Positions 36,460 to 46,972 of a stretch of 64,000 bases of DNA are shown piece after piece (the first letter of the stretch is position 1; each line of letters opens with the position of its first letter). Location: assembly GCF_028502605.1 (NCBI RefSeq), contig NC_079233.1:1178001-1242000 (forward strand), in the 5' to 3' direction. The notes beneath the pieces are model-generated. The model ran no database searches, was not told the DNA's origin, and was given only the letters and a program-made list of their open reading frames with translations. This DNA comes from Trichoderma breve (taxonomy: Eukaryota > Ascomycota > Sordariomycetes > Hypocreales > Hypocreaceae). A program made the translations under genes and the position numbers.

Positions 36460-38749
36460 TTTGAAGCCGGTAGACGGAACTTATGGCAGATGATGAACCG
36501 GGAGTTGCATGACTTTGAGATAATCTACGGATAACAGGGCCCGAATGGGGGCACCGTGGCGTACAGGAAGGGTATTATGGGATATGGGTATTGTTTAAAG
36601 CGCCTTGTACAAGAGCTGCAGCCTCTCTAGGCCGTATGATGAATGATTTTTTTAATTAAAACAGATAGCCTACTTATGTATACCTGGGTACTATTGCCTA
36701 TTAGATCCCCGATGCCTTGGGGGACCCCATATATGGAGCTTTTCGGGAATTCGCGTTCGCCCTGTGAATAGTATTCAAGCCGTAAATGGGCGTTTGGCAG
36801 CCAATAAGCGTAGCAAAATTTAGCACAGAAAAGAGTAAGAGTCACAGAAGATACTTGTGCAGTTGATTATGTATGGCATACGTAGTTAGGATCAGGATCA
36901 AGGCATGGCGGCCGCACTGACTGATTGCTTGTCCTAGTCAGGCAGCTGGCTAATAGACTCCAGTCGATATTTAAGACCAGGCCAGGGCAACATTGATAAT
37001 CACATACAGCTGTGCGCCCTCACTAACAGCGGGAAGCATGCGCGCGGCTATTACTGTAGGTAGCTGGAGAAGAATTGGGAGGGAAAAGGTGCATGAGATA
37101 GGCCGAACCTATTCGGAGCGCGTGAGAAGTGAGTGTCGACGCGGGCCTAGAGACAGCCAATAGAAACTTGCTCAACTTATGTGCGGGCACGGGCGAACAT
37201 TTGCTTCTCTGGGCGAATGTGGCCAGTGGAGAATGACAAAAAGATAAAAATAACCTTGGACTTGCTGCTTGTGCGTTGGATGAAGATGCTTTTGCGAGAT
37301 TGGCGAGATGCTAATCGTTGCATACGTTTCTTTGGGTCTGTACTGTAAAGTTTTGCGGTTTCTTGCCCTGCCTTTTCCGATTGGAGTCGCACGGCTCCGG
37401 TGGTTTCGGGATTTCGGGAGCGGCGTGAATGGGGCGGGTTTGCGGTGTGGATTGGGGCCGGCTAAGGAGGGAAGACGGACTGGATTATTGATTTGATGCC
37501 GTGGATTGGAGGGACAATTTACCCGATTACTCGACGGATGCATTGGAGATGCTGTCGTTGAGATTCTGCGTTTCTGTGCTGTTGCTGCGGCCAAATACTT
37601 GGCAGAGCACAGTTGATATCATTTGAATGGATGCAATGACGTTGGACTGAGGGCTGATCCATTCGCTACATACTTGCTTGTACATAACTCTCCGAAAAGA
37701 TCCATTCATTGATGAATTAAACATCAATAGCCCTGGAGTGTGTCTGCTTCGGCGGGTACCGGGTATTGAGGGGCGGGTAACCGATAGCTGGGAGCCTCAT
37801 GTTCTCACTTCGTCTCGAGGACCCTCCATGATGATGATGGCTTCATGGATGTTCTCCATTTCCCGGTGCACAGTAACAGTAATAACAGTAACCGTAGTTG
37901 CAATATCGATCTTCAAGCGGAAGGGTCAAGGCGGATCAAGACAAAGGCAGCAGAAAATGTTTCGTTTGACGCACGGCGTTTCACCAAGCACCCTTGCGGC
38001 CCCTGGTTAGCGCATGCAGGCCACTGAAGCTGCAGCAGATGCACCCGCTGTGATCACTGAGGCTAGCCGCTAAAGAAGCCCCTGGGAAGGCGATGAAGGA
38101 CCCCCCGCACGCCGCCTGGGGAAATGAGTGCAAAGTCAGCGGTTCCAGATGCGCAAGCCACAGAAGGCTATGTCCCTTTGTCGCTTCATTGTGGTTTTGC
38201 ACTTAAACTTTGCCCTTTTCATCCTTCGTTTTTGCGACTTCAAACGACTTTGGCGTGTGCGAACGCCATCAGGGCAGGGAATCGACTGCATGAGAGGATT
38301 GCTGGATACAATTGCTCTGGAAATCCGAGTCTTGGTTGCTACGGACTCGCACTCTTGATCGAAACGTCGACGGCTATTTTTACTCGACGGCACTTGGTCG
38401 AAATCGAACGTTTTTTTGGCCATTTTCTCCCCGCCATTCGCTGATTCCCGCCGGGGGTCTATCGTTATTCAGCGGCAGCCTCTGCCATCACGACATACTT
38501 GGGGGGAAACTATTTCCGACGGGCTGATTCATCATTACACGATCAACAGGCCAATTCGACCTTCGATGTCGCTGTGATTTTTTGCGTCTACGACTACTCC
38601 TCGCCTAACTTGAAGCGCTGAAGCGCGCTGTTTGCGATACACAGAATTTTTTCGACTGAGGCGCATCGCTGCACTTGGCATTGGCTCAGGCGCGCAGCTG
38701 TTTTGAAATCCGACGATCCTAAGCGCAGAATCACACCCCGTATCTCGCC
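36460..38749. other. 2.3 kb intergenic, promoter of copper-fist gene
   Basis: There is no supported gene. The region is expected to hold the promoter and leader of the transcription factor at 38750; the last 350 bases have no long A/T tracts and no clear core element. Short frames present have no domain. Confidence 0.45.
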
Positions 38750-40408
38750 ATGCCTCTGATAAACGGGCAGAAGATGGCCTGGTATGTGCTTTTGTTTTTT
38801 CTCTTCTACTTTGTAACCTTGATGAGCAGAGCCTCTGCGTCATTGTCCTCTCTGCTCGACTTTCATTGAGACTAACTGTCATTGTGCAGTGAGCCGTGCA
38901 TCCGAGGCCATCGCTCCACCAAATGCACACACGCCTCTGAGCGGCTCATGGTCCCCGTGCGCAAGCCTGGCCGGCCGCTCAGTTCGTGTCCGCATCCCTC
39001 GTCACAGCTTTGCGGCTGTGCTGCCGTTACGGCTGCCTTCCCCAAGAAACAGAAATGCCGCTGTGGCACTTCAGAAAAGGCGCCTGGCCGCAAGGCGGGA
39101 GACCAGGAGAGTCCAGAGACGTCTAACGGATTGGTCACGCCTCCAAGCCCATCCACGAAAGGATCCGCAACCAAACCAGCGTACCGCGTGCAGAAAACAA
39201 ACTCCAAGACTGCCTCGGGCAGGAAACCTATCGACGCTGCAAGCTTGGAGAGAATAGATGCGAGCCAGCTGAACATTCTATCATCTCCTGGATCGAGGTC
39301 TCCACAATCGCCCAACGGCAGCATACCCACAATACCTATCGGCCATGGCATAATGGGCTTTGTCCCAAATGGTAACGCTTTCAACCCTGGCCCAGCTATA
39401 TTCCCTTCATACCAGGATGTAGCATCAGCGAATCCCGTCGCCGACCACACTGCATCCAAACCGGCGGCGTCGAATGGCCATGCTCACGTCACGAATGGAC
39501 AAACTGCCCCCCCGGCAGCCGGAAGTTGCTGCGGGAGTGGGAAATCGACAGCTACCCAAGCAGATGAACAGCAGACGCCCATGCCAAACGGGAAACCCGT
39601 CATTAAGAGCGAGCCTGGAAGCTGTTGCTCATCTGGAGCGGAAAAGCCCGAGATCAAGCCACACGAACACATGCCTAACCAGGTTAACGGCCTGATGATG
39701 CCGCAGTTTAATGTCCCGATTGGCATGCCAAATGCCGTGTATCCTTACATGGTTCAACCCACTATATTCGCATATCCACCACAATTCGGCTCCTATCTTC
39801 AACCTCTTCAACCTGATCAGTATAGGCAGTTGGTGATGATGAATGTTTCCCAACCAATGGCGAATATCCAAGCTATGCCATATAATGCGGCCGGCCCGTT
39901 GCAGTTGTCTCAGTCCAATGGCTTGGAGGCGGATTCATGGACAGGCCACCAGTGCGACTGCGGAGACTCGTGCCAGTGCGTAGGCTGTGCTACACACCCG
40001 TACAACCAACCGACGCAGAATTACGTGCGGTCTGCCATGAGCATTGGAGAGGATGCGTATAAGCGTCACAGGCATTCTGAAAGTGCCCAGAGCATTCCCA
40101 ACGGCAATTACGAGACGGTCTCGCCCGCTAACCACTCGCCGAATGGCGCTTCGACGCCCATCATGGCCAAGGCGGAAGGAACCATGTCGCCCACATTGGC
40201 GCAGACGCCTTCAGAGGCTAACTCGAGCATTGGAGAAGAGCCAATCTTGTCGGCGAATGACTTTTTCTTTGTCAGCTACCCCTTTGGCGACTCATGTGAA
40301 GGAGAGATGGCTAGCTGTCCCTGCGGGGATGACTGCCAGTGTATTGGCTGCGCCATACACAATAGTTCCGCTTCGGCCGATTTTGAAGGCGTCGAACTTG
40401 GACTATGA
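38750..40408 (+). CDS. Copper-fist transcription factor, MAC1/GRISEA-like
   Basis: Exons 38750-38781 and 38890-40408 give 516 residues; the 108-nt intron splits the codon for Cys11. The N-terminal copper fist has Cys11, Cys14, Cys23 and His25 (C-x2-C-x8-C-x-H), the GHRSTKC segment and the minor-groove GRP at 38-40, followed by a Cys-rich continuation (CGCAAV, KCRCG). The C-terminus bears two copper-cluster motifs, CDCGDSCQCVGCATH and CPCGDDCQCIGCAIH, each C-x-C-x3-C-x-C-x2-C-x2-H, like the REP clusters of yeast Mac1 and Podospora GRISEA. Two GSCC-x-SG motifs lie between them and the fist. By family knowledge it should activate high-affinity copper uptake genes when copper is scarce, with the C-terminal clusters sensing Cu(I). 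Confidence 0.9.
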
Positions 40409-41088
40409 TGAAAAAAGGAGCAATGATAAAAGGGGCCATGGTTTGATATTAGCCATGAGCTCGATACTGAAATTCTTTGGAAGCGTTATATGAACCACGA
40501 ATCCTATCGAGGCCGCCCAGGAATACTACGCAGTGTTTGTTTTGCTTGCTCCTAATGATAGATACCCACCATGTTATAAACCACCATGTTATAAACAGTA
40601 GAAAGGGAGCGTTTGGAACTGAATTGCGGTCTAGTATTTCTGTCGTTAGGTAGCCAACGTGGGTCAAAATTTACAATTCCCATCTCTTCCCCTTGTATCT
40701 ATACATCTACCTGCGAGGATCTATGAATGTCTGGCCATGTGAACAAAGTATGAATATCTTCAAATAGAAGAGTTAAATCCATGTCCTTTAACAATGTGTA
40801 TAAGGGACTAACAGCCGCTAGGAGAAAAGCATGACTGCCGGGGACTGTGGGGCGCACTGTGCTACTCTACTAAGAAAGTTCTCACGCTTTGGATCAGCTT
40901 TAGAGCTAAGACATTCAATACCTGGCTAAGCCTGACTGCATCTCTTGCTTTTCGGATTTGCTATAATTGCGACACGAGCTGAGATTGGTCATCTGGACTA
41001 TCTGCTTCTTTTTTGGGAGTCTAGTCAGCATCCTATTGGCTTGCAGTGCCTCATATTACATGCTCACATAGTGCACGGAATAATCATC
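40409..41088. other. Intergenic region
   Basis: This separates the copper-fist gene from the RS-rich gene on the same strand. A tandem pair of ACCACCATGTTATAAAC-like copies sits near 40567-40597. No gene was recognised. Confidence 0.45.
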
Positions 41089-42180
41089 ATGCCTCAGTCT
41101 TCCAGGGTTTCGACACGCGACGGACATGAATCGCGTCATCGCCATTCACATCAGGAAGGAGGCTCACGGCGCCACCGCGACAATAGATCTCAGTCACCAG
41201 ATGGAAGCCCGCAGAGACATTCGGGGGAGCGCAGGAGAAGGTCACCCAGGAGGAGAGACAGGGAGAGGGAGTCTCGAAGGCCGCGCTCCTCCGATGGGCA
41301 CCATGGCTCGTCGAGTCGTGCAAGCAAACAGACGAGCCAAGTGGCAGTAGCGCTGCCGTATGGGGCCCGGCAGCTTTCAAAGGATGACCTTGGGGCGTTT
41401 GAGGCGCTCTTTGGCGAGTACCTGAGCTTGCAGAAGCAACGGTATATCGAGGACATGGATGATCGGGAGGTTCGGGGTCGGTGGAAGAGCTTCGTGGGCA
41501 AGTGGAATCGTGGAGAGCTAGCTGAGGGGTGGTATGATCCCGACATGTTCCAGCGTATCCTTGAGCGGGATCCATTACCCAAGAGACAGCCAGAGCCGCA
41601 AGATGCACCACGGGAACGAGAAGTTGGGCACCGTGACAGCTCTGGGAGCGAGGACGAGGACGAGGATGAGGACTACGGCCCTGTGCTTCCAGGCGCATCA
41701 GCTAGCAGCCGTCGAGCTGGCGTTGGGATTCCGACCAAGGATGATCTTGCTATACGCGATGAGCTTGCCGCGGAATCTAGAGAGGCTGATCGAGAAGAAC
41801 TACGCGCTGCCCGCAAAGCTGACCGGAAGCTGCAAAAGGAGCGTCTCGAAGAGCTGGTCCCTCGCGCCGAGGCGGGCACTCGCGAGCGCAAGCTAGAGAA
41901 GCGGCAGGAAGTCAATGAGAAGATGCGGTCATTTCGAGAAAAGAGCCCTGGCGGAGAAGTGCGTGATAGCGAGCTGATGGGAGGAGGTGACAGCCTGGAA
42001 GAGTACAAGAAGGCAAAGGAGAAGGAGCAGCGGCGGAAATCGGAGAGGGAGATTCGACGGGAAGAGATGGAGAGGGCGAGGAGAGAGGAGATTGCGGAGA
42101 AGAGGAGGGCGTGGCAGGAGAGGGAGGATGAAACGGTGAGTATGCTGAGAGAGTTGGCCAGACAGCGGTTTGGGCCTTGA
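41089..42180 (+). CDS. RS-rich nuclear protein with charged helices, 363 aa
   Basis: A single exon. Residues 1-85 are Arg/Ser/His-rich with SRR and RSP repeats, as in splicing-associated proteins. A conserved-looking block follows (DLGAFEALFGEYLSLQKQRY, then EDMDDREVRGRWKSFVGKWN and ELAEGWYDPDMF), then an acidic stretch with DYGPVLPG and a long, highly charged helix to the end. Two features recall GPALPP1/DUF3752-type proteins: the GP-x-LP motif after an acidic run, and the basic EEYKKAKEKE tail. I am not certain of that assignment. A nuclear, RNA-processing role is inferred from composition. The open frame extends further upstream, but the ATG at 41089 is the likely start because the upstream part is not RS-like. 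Confidence 0.75.
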   Translation: MPQSSRVSTRDGHESRHRHSHQEGGSRRHRDNRSQSPDGSPQRHSGERRRRSPRRRDRERESRRPRSSDGHHGSSSRASKQTSQVAVALPYGARQLSKDDLGAFEALFGEYLSLQKQRYIEDMDDREVRGRWKSFVGKWNRGELAEGWYDPDMFQRILERDPLPKRQPEPQDAPREREVGHRDSSGSEDEDEDEDYGPVLPGASASSRRAGVGIPTKDDLAIRDELAAESREADREELRAARKADRKLQKERLEELVPRAEAGTRERKLEKRQEVNEKMRSFREKSPGGEVRDSELMGGGDSLEEYKKAKEKEQRRKSEREIRREEMERARREEIAEKRRAWQEREDETVSMLRELARQRFGP

Positions 42181-42739
42181 AGATGGATGCAGCGTATCGA
42201 AGGCCCTGGGTTCTCGTTGTCTGTCTACAATGACCTGGAGTTAAGGGCACATGCTTCTCTACATGCTCAGCCTCAAACACGGCTTAGATTGTCATGGTTA
42301 TGACGAACCGAGGACGATCTCTGGAAACCCAATTGATGCCCGTGCCTTGAGGACGGCTGAACTATCAAGACGGGTGGCTGTGAGTCCTTGGGCTGGATCT
42401 CACACTGTGAGGGCGGCGCTTGCAAAACTCACCCCACCAACACCAAAAAATTGAGAGATGCGACTTGGACTCATCAAAGTTGGAGATTGATAGATCACAA
42501 CACGTCTGATTTATCAACTGGGGCATCATAGAACCGGTCTCTTGGATCGTATTTGGATAGCGGCACGAACTACCGGATCATTCAGAAAGAGAAATCTCGC
42601 TCTTCGCACTACAGCACCTGAAAATTTGGCATACAGCCGGCTGTTTAATTGCTTGTTATTTTGAGCATTGACAAGCTCACTCTACTGATTATCTTTTCGG
42701 CAATACACCACTCTCTCTAATTACTTTCACTCCGTCAAT
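42181..42739. other. Intergenic region
   Basis: The stretch holds a 3' UTR and the promoter of the methyltransferase gene. Nothing else was recognised. Confidence 0.5.
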
Positions 42740-43546
42740 ATGGAAGAGGGCGACGACTATGGCACGGGGGGCCTGATGGACGATCCCGAAGACTACTACC
42801 CCTCTACCCCTCCACCAACGAAGCAAATTTTCACCATGGGAAGCGGCAAGGAGGTTGTTTTGCACTTGGTTGGCTCCAGCCCTACGGAGGCACATCATTT
42901 ATGGAACGGCGCAAAGATCATATCGGACTACTTTGAAGAGGACCCTGCACGAGTACGAGGCAAGACTGTCTTGGAGCTAGGAGCTGCGTCGGGACTTCCT
43001 TCACTCGTGGCTGGTATTCTTGGAGCAAAGAAGGTTGTCATGACTGATTTTCCTGATCCGGATCTCGTCATGAACATGCAGAAGAACATTGATGAGTGTG
43101 ATGAAACCACAGAGCCAAAGGGCCACATTGCAAAGGCGATTGATGCGGCTGGGTTTGTCTGGGGTGGAGATCCGGTGCCTCTCATTGCCCGTCTTTCATC
43201 TGATGAAGACGCATCAAGTTCACCAGCCGCAGAAAAGCGCTTTGATGTTTTGATTCTTGCGGATCTACTCTTCCGACACTCAGAACATGGCGCCTTGGTC
43301 AAGACGATTAGGGAGACGATGAAGGTTTCGCGAGATAGCGCGGCCTACGTATTCTTCACCTCGTACAGGCCGTGGAAGAAGGACTTGGACATGGGCTTTT
43401 TCGATGTGGCGCGCGAGGCAGGGTTCGAGGTGGAGCAGGTTTTGGAGAAGAAGCTGGAGAAGCCGCTCTTTGAAAACGACCCGGGCGATTTGGATGTGCA
43501 GAAGACGGTTAAGGGATTTATCGTGCGGTGGCCGGAGAGTGTGTAA
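42740..43546 (+). CDS. EFM7: Protein N-terminal/lysine methyltransferase EFM7
   Basis: A single exon of 268 residues. The acidic start is followed by HHLWNGAKIISDYFEE, the substrate-side motif of the METTL21/Nnt1 group, then SAM motif I VLELGAASGLPSLVAGILGA, the acidic strand VVMTDFPDPDLV and FDVLILADLLFRHSEH in the motif II/III position. SYRPW and the C-terminal KGFIVRWPE complete the seven-beta-strand fold. Yeast Efm7 (Nnt1) methylates the N-terminal glycine and the adjacent lysine of elongation factor eEF1A in the cytosol, and this protein has the expected length (yeast about 260 residues). All SAM-binding features are present. The start ATG follows an A-rich context (CAATATGG). Confidence 0.88.
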   Translation: MEEGDDYGTGGLMDDPEDYYPSTPPPTKQIFTMGSGKEVVLHLVGSSPTEAHHLWNGAKIISDYFEEDPARVRGKTVLELGAASGLPSLVAGILGAKKVVMTDFPDPDLVMNMQKNIDECDETTEPKGHIAKAIDAAGFVWGGDPVPLIARLSSDEDASSSPAAEKRFDVLILADLLFRHSEHGALVKTIRETMKVSRDSAAYVFFTSYRPWKKDLDMGFFDVAREAGFEVEQVLEKKLEKPLFENDPGDLDVQKTVKGFIVRWPESV

Positions 43547-44103
43547 TGTTGAAGGATGGGCATTAAAAGATGGGGGGTGGGTTGGGATGGTACGTTGCAT
43601 TTGACTTATTTTAGAGCACAACTATGGAGTTTGAAAGAGCGAACTACTACGATTTAACTGTGTGAAACCCGAGAAATAGAGGGAAAGGATCGTATGTTTG
43701 CCCCGGTTTTTTACTTGATCGCTACGGAGTATATCGAACCGATATTCGGTGGCCTCGGTTCGGTTTGGATCGGGGCTCTTTTGGGATGTTGATCTACAGG
43801 CTGTGCCGCCGTGGCTGAAAGCTGGAGAAGGAAATGGAGTTTAGTTGTGAATATAGAACGGACTAGTTTGTGGAAATGCATGTGAATCTTGAGGGGCTTC
43901 GTATAAAAATCGACTTCCATCACGGTAGAAGGATTTAGCCAGCCCCGCATTCCATGATATAAGGCACAATACATCTCATGTGTATGGAATAGACATTCAA
44001 CCTTTCTCCAAGAAACATCTGGGCTTCAATTTTCAACTCATATCTACAATAAAAGTATTAAGAAAGGAACCGCCAGCAACTCCAACTCACAACCACATAC
44101 ATC
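43547..44103. other. Intergenic region
   Basis: No gene was seen. The tract near 43730-43780 is rich in CGGTTCGG-like repeats (cggttcggtttggatcgg), possibly a local duplication. It serves as promoter for the dioxygenase gene. Confidence 0.45.
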
Positions 44104-44991
44104 ATGCCTGCGCAAACTACATCTTCCCACCTAGCTAATCTCCAGCGCGATGGCTTCGTCGTCATCAAATCCATCGTCTCCCCCGAGAAACTCGAGGCCC
44201 TCCGCACCGCCAGCCGCAAAGCAGAGCAGCTCGCCCGCAGCGGCCAATGGCCCCACGTGCGGACCGTAGGCAAACAGTTCCCGCCGTGGAACCACGAGGA
44301 AGCGATGGAAAAGGGCATCTGGGGCGTGCAGCACCTGATGAAGCCTTCGATGCCCGGCCACGAGACGTTTACGGCGCTGTATTTCTCCGAGGAGATTCTG
44401 AGCATTGTGAGGGAGCTGCTGCAGTGTGAAGATGAGGAGTTGGTGATGGAGCTGTTTAACATGCTGGTGAGGCCGGACAAAGACTTTGAGCTGCGGTGGC
44501 ATCGGGATGATATCTCGGCGGAGGCGTCGGCGGAGGAGGAGATGGAGAGGTTGGGGAGGCCGGCGTTTCACGCGCAGTATAATTTTGCGCTGTGGGAGGA
44601 TGAGTCGCTTGTTTTGGTGCCGGGGTCGCATCGGAGGGCGAGGACGGAAGTTGAGCGGAGTGCTGGACCTTTTGAAAAGGAACTTCCGGAGCAGATTGTT
44701 GTGAAGCTTGAGGCTGGCGATATTGCGTTTTACAATAACAACATTTTGCATCGGGGGGTGTATGACTCGAAGAAGGAGAGGGTGACGCTGCATGGGTCGG
44801 TGGGACATGTTGGGGGGAGCAAGTTACGGGCGAGGAACGTGTTGCAGCATGGGGTTGGGGGATGGGTTGACGGTGTGGATTTCTCGGGGTTGGAGGAGGA
44901 GGGGGAGAGGAGGAGGGCGGAGGGGATGAGGGAGAGGTTGGTGAAGTTGGGGAGTGAGAGTGGTGATGTTGGGTATTCGCTGCAGGGGTGA
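44104..44991 (+). CDS. Phytanoyl-CoA dioxygenase (PhyH) family protein
   Basis: A single exon of 295 residues, with the N-terminal LQRDGFVVIKSIVSPEKLEA typical of PhyH enzymes. The Fe(II) ligands are His133 and Asp135 in LRWHRDD and the distal His216 in NILHRGVYD. An Arg in the KKERVTLHGS segment can hold 2-oxoglutarate. The fold is therefore a non-haem iron, 2-oxoglutarate-dependent oxygenase; the substrate is unknown, as this fungal subgroup is mostly uncharacterised. No mitochondrial or peroxisomal signal is evident. The coding strand changes from C-rich wobble positions in the first third to strongly G-rich codons (GAG, GGG, AGG runs) in the last half. Confidence 0.88.
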   Translation: MPAQTTSSHLANLQRDGFVVIKSIVSPEKLEALRTASRKAEQLARSGQWPHVRTVGKQFPPWNHEEAMEKGIWGVQHLMKPSMPGHETFTALYFSEEILSIVRELLQCEDEELVMELFNMLVRPDKDFELRWHRDDISAEASAEEEMERLGRPAFHAQYNFALWEDESLVLVPGSHRRARTEVERSAGPFEKELPEQIVVKLEAGDIAFYNNNILHRGVYDSKKERVTLHGSVGHVGGSKLRARNVLQHGVGGWVDGVDFSGLEEEGERRRAEGMRERLVKLGSESGDVGYSLQG

Positions 44992-45123
44992 AGGAGGTTA
45001 TTCAGGGGTGAGTTGGTTGAAGATGTAGTTATTGACTTGATGGATAGTGATGAGACATGTAATTGGAAGAAATAAGAGAGTCTCCAATGATATAATTATC
45101 TACCTATGCCTAGTAGGTGTGAT

Positions 45124-45204
45124 AGATGAAGTAGATGTAATAGATAAAGTAGATGTGGTAGATATAGTAAATAAAGTAGATATAATAAATAGAGTAGATA
45201 AGTT
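45124..45204. repeat. 9-bp tandem array A, nine degenerate copies
   Basis: Nine consecutive 9-mers, all variants of AGATGTAGT / AGATAAAGT, begin at 45124 and step by exactly nine. It is more degenerate than the two arrays downstream but uses the same unit and orientation as array B. Confidence 0.85.
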
Positions 45205-45492
45205 ATACTGACTGTAGAAGATGACGTATAGTAGATATATCCTCGCTTTCATCTACTGCGACGTCAGGGGCAGTACCATTCACTCCCACAGGGTGGAACT
45301 TACTCCTGGATATAGCTCGGCTTAGGCTCATTCTGACGACACGTTGCGCTGGGATATGGCAGAATGCAGACAGGTTACCATACATAATACGACCATGGTT
45401 GCGTACTGGGCCCCTTGCCGACTTATCCACTGGATTAAGGATCGACAGCCAAGGACGTAGCAACTCACTTGTGGTAGACGACCAAGCGTGGA

Positions 45493-45511
45493 GGTCCTCG
45501 AACGGAGGACC
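45493..45511. repeat. Short perfect hairpin
   Basis: GGTCCTC and GAGGACC form a perfect 7-bp stem around a GAACG loop. It lies between arrays A and B. No function can be assigned. Confidence 0.35.
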
Positions 45512-45634
45512 AATCCATGCTGGAGAAACTTCGGACGTGTTGTATGGCCGTTGAAGATCTAACAGCCTTCTTGGTGAAATTCCGAACTGTCCATTAGGCG
45601 TGCTGACCGCACTTATAGAAACCTAAGTATATAT

Positions 45635-45697
45635 AGACGTAGTAGATGTAGTAGACGTAGTAGACGTAGTAGACGTAGTAGATATAGTAGATATATA
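45635..45697. repeat. 9-bp tandem array B, seven copies
   Basis: Seven steps of AGACGTAGT (four exact; others AGATGTAGT, AGATATAGT, AGATATATA) end 66 bases before the stop of the DUF3669 gene. It is the inverted partner of array C on the other side of that gene. Confidence 0.92.
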
Positions 45698-45763
45698 TTT
45701 TACTTATTAATATACTATTTGCTTAGATATTACTATACTGCTCTATCGCTCTATTATCTATCC

Positions 45764-46972
45764 TTAAGATAGTATACCATCTCCCTCTTCCTCTAGTTCC
45801 TTCGCCCTCTTCTTTAATTCCTGTACCTCTATAAGCCCTCTAATAAACATTCGTGGCAATTTCAACAGTTGCTTTTGGCCCTTGTTTTCAAGGATAATAT
45901 CAGCCGCCCTGATGTAATTACCAGTAAACGCATTCCAGGCCTGCTTCTCGATTTGGGAGTCTCCAAGAGGCTTTGGAAGATACGGATCATTAACCCTAGC
46001 CGCATCAACGGCCTTTGCTACCCCGGCTTCGTCCATCGTAATTGGCTGGACTTGGTTAAAATCCAAGACCCAGAGCTCTGTGCTTCTCATTGTGAGTGAT
46101 GACCTCATGGGATCACTGCCGAGCACAAATTCGACATCGCGAGCGTCAGTCTCAGCCGCCCAGTGCATAAGAGCCATAGCTACGCCTATTCTGCCGGCCA
46201 TCATCTTGATGTCTAATTGGAGGTCCACCATTTGGTTGAGATGCAGCTTGAAGTTTCGCAAGGAGAAGAAGAGTCTTGAGCTTTTTCCTTCTAGTGAACC
46301 GAGGTATACTCTCACCAAGCACTCTTCATTCGACACATCTGTAAGCGCGGCTTCTTTGATCCGTGGCGCGCAATACTTGTCGATTAGTAAAGTTCGAGCA
46401 CGCTCAGGTAACGGAGGGATTCTCTGTGTGACGAGGACGCTGGTAGGTAGATGGCACAAATCTTGAGCCGCCTGGATAACATCTGGGCGGTTCTTGAAAT
46501 AGAGGTTGTTCTCTTTCGAGGAATAGTAATAGCAGCGTGGAATTCTGACTTCTGTAAAGTCCCAGTCTTGAAAATGTCTTTCGATCGAATTGTGCATGTT
46601 GAAGTCATTCCAGAGGGCCGTCTGATCGTTCTTGGCTAATTTGATAACAGAGCAACTCTTCTCCTGTGAGAGAATCACGCCGCAAGCGCCAGCGCCAATC
46701 TTTGTGCAAGAATTCTCTGTAGGCTGGACTTCTTGGGGCGCGTAAGACATCTTGAGTGAAAGCAACCGGCGAAGTTCTGGATCTTTGGGGCCGAGACTGT
46801 AGGGGTCTGGGCCGGTTATTGATGAAGGCTCATCAAAGCCCTCAAATAGAGAAACCAGACTGAGGTCAATGGGCATATCTTTGTCATTCGCAAGTAACGG
46901 CAATGCAGGGCAGCCGTTTGTACTGGCGAGGGGTCTGTTGTTTGGAGTCATTGTGTATGGAGCTGTAGTCAT
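45764..46972 (-). CDS. DUF3669 domain protein, 402 aa
   Basis: A single minus-strand exon. The C-terminal half has the run typical of the fungal DUF3669 family: FKLHLNQMVDLQLD, AVAMALMHWAA-type helix (here GVAMALMHWAAETDARDVEF), then VLDFNQVQPI. An N-terminal glycine-rich GAGACGVILS followed by SVIKLAK resembles the nucleotide loop and lysine strand of protein-kinase-like folds, so an ATP-binding or pseudokinase-like fold is possible; that is my inference. The family is greatly expanded in filamentous fungi and has no known function. It is bracketed by oppositely oriented 9-bp arrays B and C. Two ATGs lie near the start (codons 1 and 8); I used the first. Confidence 0.82.
   Translation of the reverse strand: MTTAPYTMTPNNRPLASTNGCPALPLLANDKDMPIDLSLVSLFEGFDEPSSITGPDPYSLGPKDPELRRLLSLKMSYAPQEVQPTENSCTKIGAGACGVILSQEKSCSVIKLAKNDQTALWNDFNMHNSIERHFQDWDFTEVRIPRCYYYSSKENNLYFKNRPDVIQAAQDLCHLPTSVLVTQRIPPLPERARTLLIDKYCAPRIKEAALTDVSNEECLVRVYLGSLEGKSSRLFFSLRNFKLHLNQMVDLQLDIKMMAGRIGVAMALMHWAAETDARDVEFVLGSDPMRSSLTMRSTELWVLDFNQVQPITMDEAGVAKAVDAARVNDPYLPKPLGDSQIEKQAWNAFTGNYIRAADIILENKGQKQLLKLPRMFIRGLIEVQELKKRAKELEEEGDGILS

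Larger units (their letters stand above)
44992..45763. other. Repeat-bearing intergenic region
   Basis: The convergent gap between the PhyH gene and the DUF3669 gene contains two arrays of a 9-bp unit (45124-45204 and 45635-45697) and a short perfect hairpin (45493-45511), listed separately. The middle (45235-45560) has ordinary base composition but no gene; short minus-strand frames there look degenerate. Confidence 0.6.
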
